A stretch of DNA of 27,010 nt from JAWLCQ01 sp041687095. Its GTDB lineage: Bacteria; Planctomycetota; Phycisphaerae; SM23-33. Within the stretch, counting starts at the first letter, position 1. Each line of letters starts with the position of its first letter. The notes under the pieces are model-generated. The model was not told the origin of the DNA. It saw only the letters and a list, made by a program, of their open reading frames with translations, and ran no database searches. The stretch is taken from NCBI GenBank assembly GCA_041687095.1, contig JAWLCQ010000053.1, positions 1 through 27,010 of the forward strand. The letters run 5' to 3'. Shown here piece after piece: positions 14,369 through 22,711 of this stretch. Position numbers and translations under genes: made by a program.

Positions 14369-15135
14369 GCGAGTGGAAGCGCGACAACTCGGGCGAGCGC
14401 ACGGAGGCTCCGACCTCCCTGCAGTGGGACCGCGCCCGCGAGGCGGGGCTGGTCGCCCGCAGTCCCGAACTCGCCGGGGCGCTTCTGCTGGCGGGGGCGG
14501 CGGGGCTGCTGGCGGCCGTCGGCCCGGCGATCCTGCGCGGGATGCTCGCGGCGATGCGGGGGGGGCTCGGATCGGCCGGGGAGGCCCTCACGCCCGCCGA
14601 CGCCTCCCGCGGGCTGCTCGACGCCTGCCGCCCGCTGTTGCTGCCCGTGCTGGGGCTGCTGCTGGGGCTGTGCGGAATCGCCCTGCTCGCCGGGGCCCTC
14701 CAGGTCGGCCTCCGCCTTCGCCTGGACCGCTGTACGCCGGATCCGTCGCGGCTGATGCGCCCGCCCTCCGCCTCCTCCCGGCGGATGGCGGTGCGAACCG
14801 TCGCCGCCGTCGCCAAGCTCGCTCTCCTCGCCGCCGTGACCTGCGCGACGTTCCGTGGGATGCTCCCGCAATTCGCCGCCCTGCCCCGCCTCAGCGCCTC
14901 CGAGCTTCCCGCCGCCGCCGGGGCGCTGCTGGGCGCGGTGACCGTGCGGATCCTGCCGGTCCTGCTGCTGCTGGGTCTGCTGGACTACGCGTACCAGCGG
15001 TGGGAGTTCCACCAGTCGTTGCGGATGACCCCGCGGGAGGTCGCGCAGGATCTCAAGGACCTGGAGGCCAACCCGCAGCTCCGCCGACGGCGGCGGGCGG
15101 CGGTGGGCGTGCGCGGCACGCAGAGGGTGCAATGA
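14365..15135 (+). CDS. flhB: FlhB lacking the cytoplasmic autocleavage domain
   Basis: A 256-aa export-gate protein beginning with the typical FlhB opening GERTEAPTSLQWDRAREAGLVARSPEL, followed by about four membrane helices and the start of the linker (YQRWEFHQSLRMTPREVAQDLKDLEANPQ). It then ends in RRRRRAAVGVRGTQRVQ. A usual FlhB continues for about 100 residues through the NPTH autocleavage site, which controls the switch from hook to filament export; that part is absent. flhA starts within the stop codon (ATGA), so there is no room for a remnant and no sign of a frameshift. A separate C-domain protein elsewhere could complement it. Confidence 0.9.
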   Translation: MSEWKRDNSGERTEAPTSLQWDRAREAGLVARSPELAGALLLAGAAGLLAAVGPAILRGMLAAMRGGLGSAGEALTPADASRGLLDACRPLLLPVLGLLLGLCGIALLAGALQVGLRLRLDRCTPDPSRLMRPPSASSRRMAVRTVAAVAKLALLAAVTCATFRGMLPQFAALPRLSASELPAAAGALLGAVTVRILPVLLLLGLLDYAYQRWEFHQSLRMTPREVAQDLKDLEANPQLRRRRRAAVGVRGTQRVQ

Positions 15136-17224
15136 CGATGCAGGCGACGATCCACAGCATGGGACGGTTCATCGAGCGGCATCGCGGCGTGCTCCTGCCC
15201 GCGCTGGCGGCGGGGCTGGTGTTCGTGCTCATCGTTCCGCTGCCCGCCCCGATCATGGACGTGCTGCTGGCGGGGAACCTGGCGGTGTCGGCGTTGATCC
15301 TGGTGGCGGTGATCCACGCCTCCCGCCCGCTCGACCTGAGCGTGTTCCCCTCGCTGCTGCTGCTGGCGACGCTGGGGCGGCTGGTGCTGAACGTGGCCTC
15401 CACCCGCCTGATCCTGACGGCGGGGGGGGAGGGGGCGACGATCGAGCAGGCCCGCCTGGCGGCCGGGAACGTCATCTGGGCCTTCAGCGAGTTCGTCACC
15501 AGCGGATCGCTGACGGTGGGGGTGATCCTGTTCGCGATTCTCGTGGTGATCCAGTTCGTGGTCATCACCCGCGGGGCGATGCGCGTCAGCGAGGTCGCCG
15601 CCCGCTTCACCCTCGACGCCATGCCCGGAAAGCAAATGGCCATCGACGCCGACCTCGCCGCCGGGGCCATCGACCGCGACGAGGCCCGCGCTCGCCGTGA
15701 GTCCGTCGCCGCCGAGGCCGACTTCTACGGCGCCATGGACGGGGCGGGCAAGTTCCTCCGCGGCGACGCGGTCGCGGCCGTCCTCATCACCTTCGTCAAC
15801 ATCCTCGGGGGGCTGTACGTCGGGGTCGTCCGCTACGGCTGGCCCGCGGGGCAGTCGGTGGACCTGTTCACCCGCCTCACGATCGGCGACGGGTTGGTGA
15901 CGCAGATCCCGTCGTTCCTCCTGTCCATCTCCGCCGGGCTGCTCGTGACCCGCAGCACGGTGCGGACGAACCTGGGCGAGGAGGTCCTCGGGCAGTTCGG
16001 GCGAAAGCCCATCGTGCTGGCGATCACGGCGGCGTTCCTGGGCGTGCTGACGCTCACTCCCCTGCCCAAGATCCCGCTGCTGATGCTGGGGGGGGCTTGG
16101 CGGGGCTCGCCTGGTTACGCTCCCGGCGCGAGCAGCAACCCCGCGAGCAGGCCGCCGCCGCCAAGGACCCCGCCGCCGCCGTCATCGACGACCCCCACAA
16201 GGGCCTCGCCGTCGACCCCCTCCGCGTGGACCTGGGCTACGCCCTCGTGGCGCTCGTCGACGGGCGGAAGGACGGGGAACTGCTGGGACGCGTCGCGTCG
16301 CTCCGCAAGGACATGGCCGCCGAACTGGGCATCCTCGTCCCGCCCATCCGCTTCCGCGACAACCTCCGCCTGCCCTCCCACCAGTACGCCGTCTTCATCC
16401 GCGGGTCGCGAGTGGCGTCGGGCACGCTGTACCCCAACCAACTCCTCGCGGTCCCGCGCGGAACGGTGGGGGGCAAGCTCCTCGGCCGCGAGGCCGCCGA
16501 ACCCGTCAGCGGCGGGACCGGCGTGTGGATCGCCCCCACCCGTCGCGGCCGCGCCGAAATGATGAACTACGCCGTCTACGAGCCCGCCACCGTGCTGGTG
16601 CGACACCTGGCAGCCGTGGTGCGGGAGCGGGCGGCGGACCTGCTCACCCGCGAGCAGACCGTTCGCCTGCTGGAGAACCTCCGCCCGTCCTGCGAGCACC
16701 TGGTCACCGAGATCGCCGCCAAGCTCCCCACCGGCCGCGTCCAGCGGGTGCTGCAGTCCCTGCTCCGCGAGCGGGTGAGCGTCCGCGATCTCGAGGCCGT
16801 CCTCGAAGCCCTCGCCGACGCCGCCGAACGCACCGACGATCCCCACGAACTCACCGAGGCCGTTCGGGCCGCGCTGGGCGAGGGGCTGACCCAGTCGTTC
16901 TGCGGCGACGACGGCCGCATCCGTGTCGCCCTCCTCGATCCCGCGCACGAGTCTGCCCTCACCGAGCACGTGCATGAGGCGGGCGAGGCGGTGGGCGCGG
17001 ACCTGCCGCCCGAACTCGCCCGGACCGTGGTGGACTCGCTGCACGGATCGCTCGACACGCTCCGCCGCAACGGGCGCCCGCCCGTCGTCCTGTGTGCCCC
17101 GACCGTGCGGGGCCTGGTGAAAACGCTGATCCGCTCGGCCGACCCGGACGCGGCCGTGCTTGCCTATAACGAGGTCCACTCGGTCGAGGTGGAGTCCGTG
17201 ACGGACGAGGAATCCGAAGCATGA
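15132..17224 (+). CDS. flhA: Flagellar export protein FlhA, interrupted by a -1 frameshift
   Basis: FlhA forms the nonameric export ring. The first frame (15132 to about 16094) encodes the membrane half with the family signature LLLLATLGRLVLNVASTRLIL and the loop DAMPGKQMAIDADLAAGAIDRDEARARR. The second frame (about 16097-17224) encodes the linker and cytoplasmic domain (KGLAVDPLRVDLGYALVALVD, IRFRDNLRLPSHQYAVFIRG, NRGRP-like RNGRPPVVLCAP). The two join at eight Gs (16088-16095). One extra G would give LLMLGGGLAGLAWLR and a normal length of about 697 aa. Without the shift the first frame runs to 16562, a 476-aa product with a meaningless tail. Sequencing error, phase variation or programmed -1 slippage are all possible. 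It overlaps flhB and flhF by four bases each. Confidence 0.9.
16088..16133 (+). promoter_or_regulatory. Candidate frameshift site in flhA: G8 run plus downstream stem
   Basis: Positions 16088-16095 are eight Gs. Read in the first frame this is G GGG GGG, so both tRNAs could re-pair fully after a -1 slip into the correct downstream frame. Ten bases downstream GCTCGC (16105-16110) can pair with GCGAGC (16128-16133), a modest stem that could stimulate slipping. A plain indel error in the homopolymer explains the data equally well. Confidence 0.35.
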
Positions 17225-18411
17225 AGCTCAAGACCTACCAGGCGGAAACGATGTCGGACGCCCTTGCCCAGGTGAAGCGCGACCTGGGCCGCGATGCGGT
17301 CATCGTGCAGACGCGCAGCTTCCGCAGGGGCGGCCTGCTGGGCCTCCTGGGCGGGCGAACCGTCTGGGAGATCGCCGCCTGCCGCAACGACGAGGGGGAG
17401 TTCCACGTGGACCCCGCCCCGGTTCGCGAGGATGACGCGGCCCGCCTCGACGCCCCGCGCAAGGCCCGCGCCGTCCCCCCCCCCAGCCCGACGGCCGCCC
17501 TCGCCCCCAGCCCCAGCCCCACCTACAACCGCGAGGTCAGCGAGATCCGCACCATGGTCCAGGCCCTGCTGGAGATGCACGCCGAGAACGAGGGCGAGGA
17601 ACTGCCCGCCCTGCTCCGCGACGCCCGCCTCCGGCTCCTCCACCAGGACATCGCCGACGAACTCGCCGACACCCTCGTCGCCGAACTCCACGCCGAACTC
17701 ACCGGCGAGCAACTCGCCGACCGCGCCTGCGTCTTCGCCCTGCTCCGCGAACGCCTCCGCGCCCGCATCCGCACCGCCGCCACGGACCTCACCCCCCGCG
17801 AGAACGAACGCCCCCACGTGCTGGCGTTCATCGGCCCCACGGGCGTGGGCAAGACCACGACCATCGCCAAGCTCGCCGCCAACTTCAAGCTCCGCCGCAA
17901 GCGCCGCGTCGGGCTCATCACCATCGACACCTACCGCATCGCCGCCGTCGACCAACTGAAGACCTACGCCGAGATCATCGACGTGCCCCTGCACGTCGTG
18001 CTCACCCCCGGGGAACTGCAGCAGGCGGTCCATGCCCTGTCCGACCGCGACGTCGTCCTCATCGACACCGCCGGACGGTCCCAGAAGGACCAGCTCCGCC
18101 TGAACCAGCTCTCCGCCTTCCTCGCGGCCGCCAGCCCCGACGAGGTCCACCTCGTGCTGTCCATGACGGCCAATCGCACGTGCCTGTCCGAGACGCTCCG
18201 CGAGTTCATTCCGCTGGGAGCGAATCGAATTCTCTTGAGTAAATTGGACGAAGCAGTAACGTACGGGGCCACGCTGAACGTGTGCGCCACCGCGGACGTG
18301 CCGCTCAGCTACGTGACCACGGGACAGGATGTCCCGGATGACATCGCCCCCGCCGACGCGGAGCGTCTGGCGAGGTGCATACTGGGAGACGAGGGGCATG
18401 GGTGTAACTGA
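17221..18411 (+). CDS. flhF: Flagellar placement GTPase FlhF (SRP-type)
   Basis: A 396-aa SRP-family GTPase that sets the site of flagellar assembly. The N-terminal part (MKLKTYQAETMSDALAQVKRDLGRDAVIVQTR) is the FlhF B domain, followed by a Pro/Ala-rich linker with PSPSP repeats near residue 85-100. The NG domain then has GPTGVGKTTTIAKLAANF (K211), LITIDTYRIAAVDQLKTYAEI, DTAGR (282-286) and LSKLDEAVTYG. It overlaps flhA by ATGA and flhG by 14 nt. The pairing with FlhG suggests polar or number-controlled flagella. Confidence 0.96.
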   Translation: MKLKTYQAETMSDALAQVKRDLGRDAVIVQTRSFRRGGLLGLLGGRTVWEIAACRNDEGEFHVDPAPVREDDAARLDAPRKARAVPPPSPTAALAPSPSPTYNREVSEIRTMVQALLEMHAENEGEELPALLRDARLRLLHQDIADELADTLVAELHAELTGEQLADRACVFALLRERLRARIRTAATDLTPRENERPHVLAFIGPTGVGKTTTIAKLAANFKLRRKRRVGLITIDTYRIAAVDQLKTYAEIIDVPLHVVLTPGELQQAVHALSDRDVVLIDTAGRSQKDQLRLNQLSAFLAAASPDEVHLVLSMTANRTCLSETLREFIPLGANRILLSKLDEAVTYGATLNVCATADVPLSYVTTGQDVPDDIAPADAERLARCILGDEGHGCN

Positions 18412-19246
18412 CCAGGCCAGCAAGCTCCGCCGCCTGATGCAGGACCGGCGAGCGACCCGCACTCTCGCCGTTGCCTCGGGCAAGGGCGGGGTGGGGAAGT
18501 CGAATATTGCGCTGAACCTGTCGATCCTGCTGTCGGCGGCGGGCAACCGGGTCGCCCTCGTCGACGCCGACATCGCCCTCGCCAACCTCGACATCCTGCT
18601 CGACGTCGATTGCCGCATGAACCTCTCCCACGTGGTGGCCGGCTCGCGAACGCTGGCGGACGTGGTGATGGACCTGCCCTGCGGGGTGCAGTTCGTTCCC
18701 GGGGCGAGCGGCCTGACCAACCTGGCCAACCTCAACGAGTTCCAGCGGGCCAGCCTCGTCGATCAGCTCTCCGCCCTGGAGGACGAGAACGACATCATCG
18801 TCGTCGACTGCGGGGCGGGCATCGGCCGCGATGTGCTGCACTTCGCCATGGCGGGCGATAACGTGCTGGTGGTCACCACCCCCGAGCCCACGGCCGTCAC
18901 CGACGCCTACGCCTTCATCAAGGTGCTCTCGCAGCAGTCGTTCGAGGGGTCCATCTCGCTGCTGGTGAACCAGGCGACGGACCGGGCGGAGGGGCGGGCG
19001 ACCTTCGAGCGGATTGCGGAGGTGGCGAGGCAGTTCCTGGGCGTGACGCTCTTCGACGCCGGGCACGTGGTGATCGATCCCAAGATCCGCGAGGCCGTCC
19101 GGCGGCGCGAGCCGTTCGTCCTCGCCTACCCCCGCTGCCCGGCGAGCCGGTGCCTGGCGGCGCTGACGAACAAGCTGTCGGCGGGGACGGGGCTGGTGGG
19201 TGCGCAGCACGGCTTTTTCCGCCGCGTGGCCAACTGGTTTGCATGA
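18398..19246 (+). CDS. flhG: Flagellar number regulator FlhG (MinD-like ATPase)
   Basis: A 282-aa ParA/MinD-type ATPase (also called FleN or YlxH) that opposes FlhF and limits flagellar number. The deviant Walker A loop is ASGKGGVGKSNIALNLS (residues 26-42), with K29 and K34 as the two lysines. VALVDADIALANLDILL and IIVVDCGAGIG follow, and a basic amphipathic C-terminal tail (GFFRRVANWFA) could be the membrane-targeting helix. The ATG at 18398 overlaps flhF; GAGACGAGGGGC supplies a ribosome site. Confidence 0.95.
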   Translation: MGVTDQASKLRRLMQDRRATRTLAVASGKGGVGKSNIALNLSILLSAAGNRVALVDADIALANLDILLDVDCRMNLSHVVAGSRTLADVVMDLPCGVQFVPGASGLTNLANLNEFQRASLVDQLSALEDENDIIVVDCGAGIGRDVLHFAMAGDNVLVVTTPEPTAVTDAYAFIKVLSQQSFEGSISLLVNQATDRAEGRATFERIAEVARQFLGVTLFDAGHVVIDPKIREAVRRREPFVLAYPRCPASRCLAALTNKLSAGTGLVGAQHGFFRRVANWFA

Positions 19247-19355
19247 ACAAAAAGTGCGGCGGCGGGCCGATTCATAACCCACTGAAAGAAAAGGAAATAC
19301 GGCTGAATAAGCCCCTCGGGCCGCTCGCGGAAGCCCGATGGATCGGAAGAAAGAG

Positions 19356-19382
19356 TCAAGTTTTCTCCGGTCGGGGCGACAA
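19356..19382 (+). promoter_or_regulatory. Sigma-28-type promoter before fliA
   Basis: TCAAGTTT (19356-19363), then exactly 11 bases, then GGCGACAA (19375-19382). The known FliA consensus is TAAAGTTT-N11-GCCGATAA, so seven of eight and six of eight positions match with perfect spacing. It lies in the 241-bp gap between flhG and fliA and would give a leader of about 100 nt. It implies that fliA is at least partly autoregulated. Confidence 0.65.
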
Positions 19383-19487
19383 TGCGGGTGCGGTGCGCAC
19401 CTGCTGAGGACGGACAGGACGAGAAAAGAGGACGCGGTGCCGGTCGGAAGGAGCCGTCCACACCGGATTCCATGGAAGGAGAGAGCG

Positions 19488-20285
19488 ATGCGCGGGCCGA
19501 TTCGAAAAAAGGCAGAACCAGAGGAAGTGCTGGGGTGGTGGCACGAGTACAAGGAGAGCGGATCCGAGGACGCGCGGAACCGCCTGCTGGAGAACTTCCT
19601 CCCGCTGGTCCGCTACACGGCCGAGCGGCTGCACAACAAGCTGCCCGATGAAGTGGACGTCGAGGACCTCGTCTCGGCAGGCACGTTCGGGCTCATCGAC
19701 GCCGTCAAGGCCTTCGACCTCGGCCGCGGAGTTAAGTTCGAGACGTACTGCACCGCGCGCATCCGCGGGGCGATCCTTGACGAACTGCGCTCCCTCGACT
19801 GGGTCCCGCGCCTCGTCCGCTCGCGCGCCCACCAGATGAACGAAGCCACCGCCGAACTCGAGGCCACCCTCGGCCGCAAGCCCAACGAGCAGGAGTTGGC
19901 CAAGAAGCTCCACCTCCCCATGCCCGAGTTCCGCAAGATGCAGCGCGACGCCCAGGCCGTCGGGCTCGTATCGCTCTCCCGCAAGTGGTACGAGACCGAC
20001 TCCAACAAGGACGTCTGCGAGATCGACGTCCTCCAGGACAAGCGCGCCGACGACCCCCAACGCGCCGCACAGCGGCGGGACATCAAGGACCTGATCACCC
20101 GCGGGCTCTCCCGCGCGGAGCGCCTCATCGTCATCCTCTACTACTTCGAGGAGATGACGATGAAGGAGATCGGTGAGACGCTCGACCTGTCCGAGTCCCG
20201 CGTCTCCCAGATGCACTCGGCCATCCTCGCCCGCCTCCGCAACCAGCTCGACCGCCGCAAAAAGGAACTCCAGACCGTCGTATGA
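19488..20285 (+). CDS. fliA: FliA/WhiG-family sigma factor (sigma-28)
   Basis: A 265-aa flagellar-type sigma factor for late genes. Region 2 is seen in LPLVRYTAERLHNKLP, DVEDLVSAGTFGLIDAVKAFD and VKFETYCTARIRGAILDELRSLDW. Region 3 follows (PRLVRSRAHQMNEATAELEATLGRKPNEQELAKKL). Region 4 is LSRAERLIVILYYFEEMTMKEIGETLDLSESRVSQMHSAILARLR. I chose ATG 19488 because AAGGAGAG lies six bases upstream; upstream codons in frame have no family similarity. It is the last gene of the flagellar cluster. Confidence 0.96.
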   Translation: MRGPIRKKAEPEEVLGWWHEYKESGSEDARNRLLENFLPLVRYTAERLHNKLPDEVDVEDLVSAGTFGLIDAVKAFDLGRGVKFETYCTARIRGAILDELRSLDWVPRLVRSRAHQMNEATAELEATLGRKPNEQELAKKLHLPMPEFRKMQRDAQAVGLVSLSRKWYETDSNKDVCEIDVLQDKRADDPQRAAQRRDIKDLITRGLSRAERLIVILYYFEEMTMKEIGETLDLSESRVSQMHSAILARLRNQLDRRKKELQTVV

Positions 20286-20402
20286 CGGCCCGCGTGCCCG
20301 CCCGGCCGCGGATTCCCCGGAGACACGCGGGGATGAACGCGGATAGGGGGGGAGTGCGGGGAGCAGCGCCCCGAAGTCGAGCGCAAGGGGGGGCGCGTGG
20401 GA

Positions 20403-20605
20403 ACAATGCCCATGGGACAAGCCCTGGAAGGGCGGTCCCGTGGGACGGGGCGGGACGGCCGGACGGTTCGGGGCCTGCAACAGGACCTGGATCGACAGAC
20501 GATCGAACCGGAGGTTGTCTCGTGCGAGGGTCCCTGAGCGCAACGGTGACGATTCGGCATTCGCGGGTCGTCCCACGGGGCTGAAAAGCGCCCCGTGGGC
20601 ATTGT
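20403..20605. repeat. Nested inverted repeat, about 203 bp
   Basis: ACAATGCCCA (20403-20412) pairs with TGGGCATTGT (20596-20605), and further in CCCGTGGGACG (20437-20447) pairs with CGTCCCACGGG (20569-20579). The middle is not obviously complementary. The overall size is close to that of the element at 5811-6012, but the end sequences differ. Confidence 0.6.
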
Positions 20606-20654
20606 CCTGCGGCGACTTGGGGGCGTTTCACGTGCTCCAACCTGAACCACCCCC

Positions 20655-20740
20655 TCTTCCCCATCTGCGGAATCCTGAAATCCGCGCAGTCCCTTTCCCC
20701 GGACCTTCTTCTTTTCTTTGCGCCTCTGCGCCTTTGCTTG
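20655..20740. repeat. Single-armed dispersed repeat
   Basis: Contains CTGCGGAATCCTGAAATCCG, then GCAGTCCCTTTCC, then CTTTGCGCCTCTGCGCCTTTG. The first part resembles the interior of the element at 5811-6012 (CAGATTTCAGGATTCCGCAG on the other strand, about 5879-5898). From memory both types are widespread low-copy interspersed strings in environmental genomes. Confidence 0.6.
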
Positions 20741-20769
20741 AGGCCCTCTTCCCTCCCGGCCGCCTGGAG

Positions 20770-20796
20770 GCGTATACTTTCCTCTGCTGTATACGC
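20770..20796. promoter_or_regulatory. Perfect palindrome GCGTATAC-N11-GTATACGC before dapF
   Basis: Two perfect eight-base arms (20770-20777 and 20789-20796) with an 11-base spacer, 20 bases before the dapF start codon. The arms contain -10-like boxes (TATACT, TATACG). A dimeric repressor site overlapping the promoter or start of the dapF message would fit, as would a small RNA hairpin. The regulator is unknown. Confidence 0.5.
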
Positions 20797-20816
20797 TGAT
20801 GTGAAAGGATCGCGCC

Positions 20817-21653
20817 ATGCGCTTTACGAAGATGGAAGGCCTCGGGAACGACTACGTGTACGTCAACGGCTTTGAGGAGCCGGTGGACAATCCCACGGAC
20901 CTCGCGGTGCGGGTGAGCGACCGGCACTTCGGGATCGGGTCCGACGGGCTGATCCTCATCCTCCCCTCCGAGGTCGCCGACGTCCGCATGCGGATGTTCA
21001 ACGCCGACGGGTCCGAGTCGCAGATGTGCGGCAACGGGGTGCGCTGCGTCGCCAAGTACGCCCACGACCACGGGCTGACCGGAAACAATCCCCTCACCGT
21101 CGAGACCCTCGGGGGCATCAAGACCATCGCGCTGGAACTCGACGAGCAGGGCAAGGTGCGCACGGCCACCGTGGACATGGGCGTCCCGATCCTGGAGTGC
21201 GAGCGGATCCCCGTGAAGTACCCCTCGAAGCAGGTGATCGCCATGCCGCTCCGCCTGCCCAAGCACGCGTACACGATGACGTGCGTGTCGATGGGCAACC
21301 CGCACGCGGTGTTCTTCGTCCCGGACGTGGCGTCGGTCCCGCTGGAGGAGGTGGGCCCGCAGATCGAGAACCACCCGCTGTTCCCCGAGCGGATTAACGC
21401 CCACTTCGTTCAGGTCCACTCCGAGCGCGAGGCCACCATGCGCACCTGGGAGCGCGGCAGCGGAGTGACGCTGGCGTGCGGGACGGGGGCGGCGGCCGTC
21501 TGCGTCGCCGGCGTGCTCACCCACCAGACCGGCCGCAAGGTGCTCCTGCACCTGCCCGGGGGCGATCTGCGGATGGAGTGGCGCCAGAGCGACGGGCGGG
21601 TCTACATGACGGGCCCGGCGCGCGAGGTGTTCACGGGGGAGTGGAACGGGTGA
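20817..21653 (+). CDS. dapF: Diaminopimelate epimerase DapF
   Basis: A 278-aa cofactor-independent racemase that converts LL- to meso-diaminopimelate for lysine and peptidoglycan synthesis in the cytoplasm. Both catalytic cysteines are present: C71 in QMCGNGVRCVAKY and C221 in LACGTGAAAV. MEGLGNDYVYVNG at the start, FNADGSESQ, SMGNPHAVFF and ERGSGVTLACGTG are family hallmarks. AAAGGA eight bases upstream supports the ATG. It seems to stand alone, with a palindrome just upstream. Confidence 0.97.
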   Translation: MRFTKMEGLGNDYVYVNGFEEPVDNPTDLAVRVSDRHFGIGSDGLILILPSEVADVRMRMFNADGSESQMCGNGVRCVAKYAHDHGLTGNNPLTVETLGGIKTIALELDEQGKVRTATVDMGVPILECERIPVKYPSKQVIAMPLRLPKHAYTMTCVSMGNPHAVFFVPDVASVPLEEVGPQIENHPLFPERINAHFVQVHSEREATMRTWERGSGVTLACGTGAAAVCVAGVLTHQTGRKVLLHLPGGDLRMEWRQSDGRVYMTGPAREVFTGEWNG

Positions 21654-21738
21654 GGATTTCCTTTTCCGCACAGGCGCCCCCCCGAAAAAAACACATCCAC
21701 TTCGACAAATATATTGCAGCGCCCATGGGGGTCTTTCT

Positions 21739-21746
21739 GATATAGT
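21739..21746 (+). promoter_or_regulatory. Possible -10 box upstream of the AKR-like gene
   Basis: GATATAGT contains TATAGT (21741-21746), close to the TATAAT consensus, in a locally AT-richer stretch. No well-placed -35 box is visible: TTGCAG at 21714 is 21 bases away. If used, transcription would start near 21752, which argues against the GTG at 21751 as the start codon of the next gene. Confidence 0.3.
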
Positions 21747-21789
21747 CTGGGTGGATCGAGTAGGGAAGCATCAGACAGGAGACCAGACC

Positions 21790-22674
21790 TTGGATATCTT
21801 CCCCCGCACGAACGTGGAGCACATTTCGCTCCCGCGGCTGATTATCGGGACCAACTGGCACCTGGGGTTCTCGCATCAGACCCAAGCGCGCGACAAGTTC
21901 ATCAAGGGGCTCCAGACGCCCTCCAAGATAGCCGACATCCTGGAGGTGTTCCTGGAGGTGGGCATCGACGCCTGCATCGGGCTCTACCAGAACGACCTGA
22001 TGGCCCAGGCGATCGACGAGGCCCAGCAGCGCACGGGCAAACCGCTCACCGTCATCTCGTCGCCGCACCTGCCCAACCTTGCCGGCGACCAGGCCGGGCT
22101 CGACGCGGCCGCCCGCGTGTTTGACGAGGAGGCCCGTCGGGGCACCAAGATCTGCATGCCCCACCAATGCTCCACCGACGCCCTGCTGGACCGCACGACG
22201 CGGAAGATCCGCGACATGGACAAGTACTGCGCGATGATCCGCCAGCGCGGCATGGTCCCGGGGCTGTCCACCCATATGCCCGAGGCCATCCCCTACGCCG
22301 ACGAGAACGACCTCGACGTCGGGACCTACGTGCAGCTCTACAACGCCATCGGCTTCCTCATGCAGGTGGAGGTGGACTGGGTCCACTGGCTCATCCAGAA
22401 CGCGAAGAAGCCCGTGCTGACGATCAAGCCCCTGGCGGCGGGGCGGTTGCACCCGCTGCCCGGACTGGCGTTCGCGTGGGCGACGATCCGCGACTGCGAC
22501 ATGGTCGCCGTCGGGACCATGACCCCCGACGAGGCCCGCGAGGTCATTGCGATCTCCTTCGCCCAGTTGGAGCATCGGGCGTCCCGGGTCGAACTGCAGC
22601 GGACGCGCTCCAAGGCGTCCATTGCCCCCGACGCCAAGAGCGCCAACACCCCCCGGACGACCCCGTCCGTCTGA
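21790..22674 (+). CDS. Conserved TIM-barrel protein, aldo/keto-reductase-like
   Basis: A 294-aa protein that I recognise only loosely. The strand/loop motifs LIIGTNWHLGFSH, VISSPHLPNLAG, RQRGMVPGLSTHMPEAI, KPVLTIKPLAAGRLHPLPG and DMVAVGTMTPDEAREVI resemble the C-terminal half of aldo/keto reductases, in which KPxLxxKPLAxGR and VGxxxPEE are typical. No catalytic Tyr/Lys/His set can be assigned, so it may not bind NADPH. The start is probably the TTG at 21790, because AGGAG lies eight bases before it; GTG 21751 lacks a ribosome site. Role unknown. Confidence 0.75.
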   Translation: MDIFPRTNVEHISLPRLIIGTNWHLGFSHQTQARDKFIKGLQTPSKIADILEVFLEVGIDACIGLYQNDLMAQAIDEAQQRTGKPLTVISSPHLPNLAGDQAGLDAAARVFDEEARRGTKICMPHQCSTDALLDRTTRKIRDMDKYCAMIRQRGMVPGLSTHMPEAIPYADENDLDVGTYVQLYNAIGFLMQVEVDWVHWLIQNAKKPVLTIKPLAAGRLHPLPGLAFAWATIRDCDMVAVGTMTPDEAREVIAISFAQLEHRASRVELQRTRSKASIAPDAKSANTPRTTPSV

Positions 22675-22711
22675 GTCTCGAGCATATCTAGCCGCGGGTC
22701 GGCAAGAGATA

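Larger units (their letters stand above)
20286..20816. other. 530-bp gap between fliA and dapF, repeat-rich
   Basis: No gene is seen. The first 100 bases include CCCCG/CGGGG self-complementary sequence. A nested inverted repeat spans 20403-20605, a single-armed dispersed repeat 20655-20735, and a perfect palindrome precedes dapF. Short open frames here have no recognisable features. Confidence 0.5.

Noticed and set aside
15132..17224. Calling flhA a pseudogene
   Set aside because: Both frames are conserved and otherwise free of damage, and the break is in a homopolymer, so sequencing error or slippage is more likely than decay.
19248..19271. Second sigma-28-like site CAAA-N14-GCCGAT just after flhG
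   Set aside because: The spacing is one base short and the -35 part is poor; the site at 19356 is clearly better.
20286..20816. Possible tRNA or small RNA gene in the fliA-dapF gap
   Set aside because: No cloverleaf or T-loop-like sequence (GTTCGANTC) is visible; the structure present is explained by inverted repeats.
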